Shown here piece by piece: positions 4,951 to 6,574 of a stretch of 6,574 bases of DNA. Source of the DNA: Anaerolineaceae bacterium (GTDB lineage Bacteria > Chloroflexota > Anaerolineae > Anaerolineales > Anaerolineaceae); assembly GCA_003446605.1 (NCBI GenBank), contig DMDF01000118.1:1-6574 (forward strand), given 5' to 3'. Made by a program: the position numbers and the translations under genes. The stretch's first letter is position 1, and the number at the start of each line of letters is the position of its first letter. Below the pieces are notes generated by a model. It worked only from the letters and a program-made list of their open reading frames with translations. It made no database searches and was not told the origin of the DNA.

Positions 4951-6574
4951 TCATTGATTCAATCCTATCTCTTCTTGTACCTGTACATTGATCAATCGTT
5001 TATACAGTCCATTGTGCTTCATCAATTCTGCATGACTGCCCTTTTCGACGATGTGGCTGCCTTCTAAAACCACGATCATATCCGCGCTGCGGATGGTGGA
5101 AAGGCGGTGTGCGATGATAATGACTGTTTTCCCGATCATTAATGTATCCAGTGCCTGTTGGATGAGCAGCTCTGTTTCCGTATCCACTGATGAGGTGGCT
5201 TCATCCAGGATCAGGATGGGAGCATCCTTGAGCACCGCACGAGCGATGGCGATACGCTGGCGCTGCCCTCCGGATAGTTTTACCCCTCGTTCCCCGATCA
5301 AGGTGTCGTATTTTTCAGGTAGGTGTTCAATGAATTCCTGCGCATTCGCAACCCGGGCTGCGCGAATCATCTCCTCCTCGCTGGCATCCTGTCGACCAAA
5401 TAGGATATTTTCGCGCACAGTGCCGTGAAACAGGAATACATTCTGCAGTACGATGCTGATATGCTGGCGGATGCTTTTCAGCGTCAGATCACGGATATCA
5501 ACCCCATCAATAGAAATTGACCCTTCGCACACATCATAGAAGCGTGGAATGAGGTTGACCATGGTTGTCTTCCCGACTCCGGTCGGACCAACCAGAGCAA
5601 CCACGTTGCCGTGTGGGATATCCAGATTGATATCTTCGAGCACTGCAGTACCGCTATCGTAGTGGAAGCTGACATTTTTGAAGCTGATCTCCCCCGGACT
5701 TTCTAACGGCAGCACAATTGCATCCGGTTTCTCAACGATGGTGGGTGCCTCCTTGAAAAGTTCATTGACGCGTTCCGCACCGGATAGCGCTTGTTGTACA
5801 CTTTCCCATACGCGACTTAATTCTCGCACGGGCTGGTAGAGCAGATCCAGATAAAGAAAGAAAGCTATTAGGTCATCCAGCGCAAGCGTTTGCCCAAGGA
5901 TGAATTTTCCACCAAAATAGATTAAGACGATAGTACCAAGGGAGGATGCGAAATCGATAAGAGGGTGAAACGTCGCCATTAAGCGCAATGCATGTAAATT
6001 TGAATCACGATATTGGTGGATGTGGTCGTTGACATGCATCAATTCAGCTTCCTCACGTGCGAATGCCTTGATCTCGCGCACACCGGAAAGATTATCGTTC
6101 AGGGCAGCATTGAGTTCCCCTAGTTTATTTTGCCTTGCTCGGAAGGCAGGACGCACAAATTTATCAAAAGCTTTCATGGTCAAGATAATCAAAGGGACTG
6201 GGATCAAACTCAAGAGAGCCAGCTGGGCGTTGATGTTGAAGAGGATTGCGACAACCCCCACCAGCATGAGGACGTTAGCTGCCAGATCTGGTATGGCATG
6301 TGCGATCAGGTTTTCGAGCAGACCTGTATCATTGATCAGCTGCGACATCAACTGTCCGGTCTGTTTATCCTCATAAAACCGCAGCGACATGCGCTGGATA
6401 TGTTCGTATAGTTTAGAACGTACATCTGCCACCACGCCCCAGCCAGCGATGTGCGCCATATAACTGCGCACAAACTGCAAAGCGGCGCGAACGATGTATA
6501 CACTCAATGCTAGCAATGCCAGCCGGGTGATCTGGGTCATATCGCTCATGGACATACCCGGTGCGGTTACCGTT
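4951..6574 (-). CDS. ABC exporter half-transporter (membrane domain plus ATPase), N-terminus cut by window edge
   Basis: This is an MsbA-like inner-membrane exporter subunit that uses ATP to move a substrate outward as a homo- or heterodimer. The frame is open to the right edge (TVTAPG precedes the ATG at 6555), and only five of the expected six membrane helices are seen, so about 60 N-terminal residues including helix 1 are probably missing. Numbered from that ATG, helices lie near 10-36, 88-108, 112-130, 199-220 and 226-243. The ATPase domain has A-loop Y299, Walker A GPTGVGKTT (323-331), Q-loop Q371, signature LSGGQ (427-431), Walker B ILILDE with catalytic E452, D-loop SSVD (455-458) and switch H483. 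All of these are canonical, so this half can hydrolyse ATP. It ends with TGA at 4953-4951. The substrate cannot be inferred; lipid, drug and peptide exporters share this pattern. The next gene on the same strand is 399 bp away, so any dimer partner would have to lie beyond the right edge. Confidence 0.95.
   Translation of the reverse strand, partial: TVTAPGMSMSDMTQITRLALLALSVYIVRAALQFVRSYMAHIAGWGVVADVRSKLYEHIQRMSLRFYEDKQTGQLMSQLINDTGLLENLIAHAIPDLAANVLMLVGVVAILFNINAQLALLSLIPVPLIILTMKAFDKFVRPAFRARQNKLGELNAALNDNLSGVREIKAFAREEAELMHVNDHIHQYRDSNLHALRLMATFHPLIDFASSLGTIVLIYFGGKFILGQTLALDDLIAFFLYLDLLYQPVRELSRVWESVQQALSGAERVNELFKEAPTIVEKPDAIVLPLESPGEISFKNVSFHYDSGTAVLEDINLDIPHGNVVALVGPTGVGKTTMVNLIPRFYDVCEGSISIDGVDIRDLTLKSIRQHISIVLQNVFLFHGTVRENILFGRQDASEEEMIRAARVANAQEFIEHLPEKYDTLIGERGVKLSGGQRQRIAIARAVLKDAPILILDEATSSVDTETELLIQQALDTLMIGKTVIIIAHRLSTIRSADMIVVLEGSHIVEKGSHAELMKHNGLYKRLINVQVQEEIGLNQ

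Noticed and set aside
1..6574. CRISPR array, insertion sequence, phage or defence-system genes
   Set aside because: No regularly spaced direct repeats, transposase or integrase motifs, terminal inverted repeats or defence-related domains were seen; all long frames are explained by four ordinary protein families.

Overview
The window is bacterial chromosome-like DNA of roughly balanced base composition. It holds four long protein genes, two of them cut by the window edges. The style of the proteins (an elongated GH13 enzyme with a helical tail, a GH57/DUF3536-type enzyme, a bacterial SDR, an MsbA-like half-exporter) reminds me most of Chloroflexota, class Anaerolineae. That assignment is from memory of similar proteins, not from any marker gene here, and I hold it at only about even odds. 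No rRNA, tRNA, insertion sequence, phage gene, CRISPR array or origin was seen.

Layout, left to right: (1) positions 1-2053, plus strand: the C-terminal two thirds or so of a GH13 (alpha-amylase superfamily) enzyme, with its first conserved region lost beyond the left edge and a C-terminal tail of about 300 residues that I do not recognise. (2) 2058-3470, minus strand: a complete 470-residue GH57 enzyme carrying only the first part of a DUF3536-like domain. It converges on gene 1 with only 4 bp between the stop codons. (3) 3471-3735: a non-coding gap with a possible promoter for gene 2 and a short inverted repeat. (4) 3736-4551, minus strand: a complete 271-residue classical short-chain dehydrogenase/reductase with a good ribosome binding site and a consensus -10 box in a very AT-rich leader. 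(5) 4552-4950: a 399-bp gap with two inverted repeats and no convincing gene. (6) 4951-6574, minus strand: an ABC exporter half-molecule (membrane domain fused to ATPase domain), complete at its C-terminus and truncated at its N-terminus by the right edge.

The only functional pairing the sequence suggests is between the two glycoside hydrolases. Both belong to families that act on alpha-glucans (glycogen, starch, maltodextrins) and they sit tail to tail, so they may serve the same polysaccharide pathway from opposite strands. The SDR and the ABC exporter lie on the same strand as the GH57 gene but are separated by gaps of 265 and 399 bp, and the SDR has its own promoter-like signals, so a single operon is unlikely. 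I found no clear undescribed system. The points most worth a second look are the altered region IV and unknown helical tail of the GH13 enzyme, the shortened DUF3536 part of the GH57 enzyme, and the 4-bp convergent junction.
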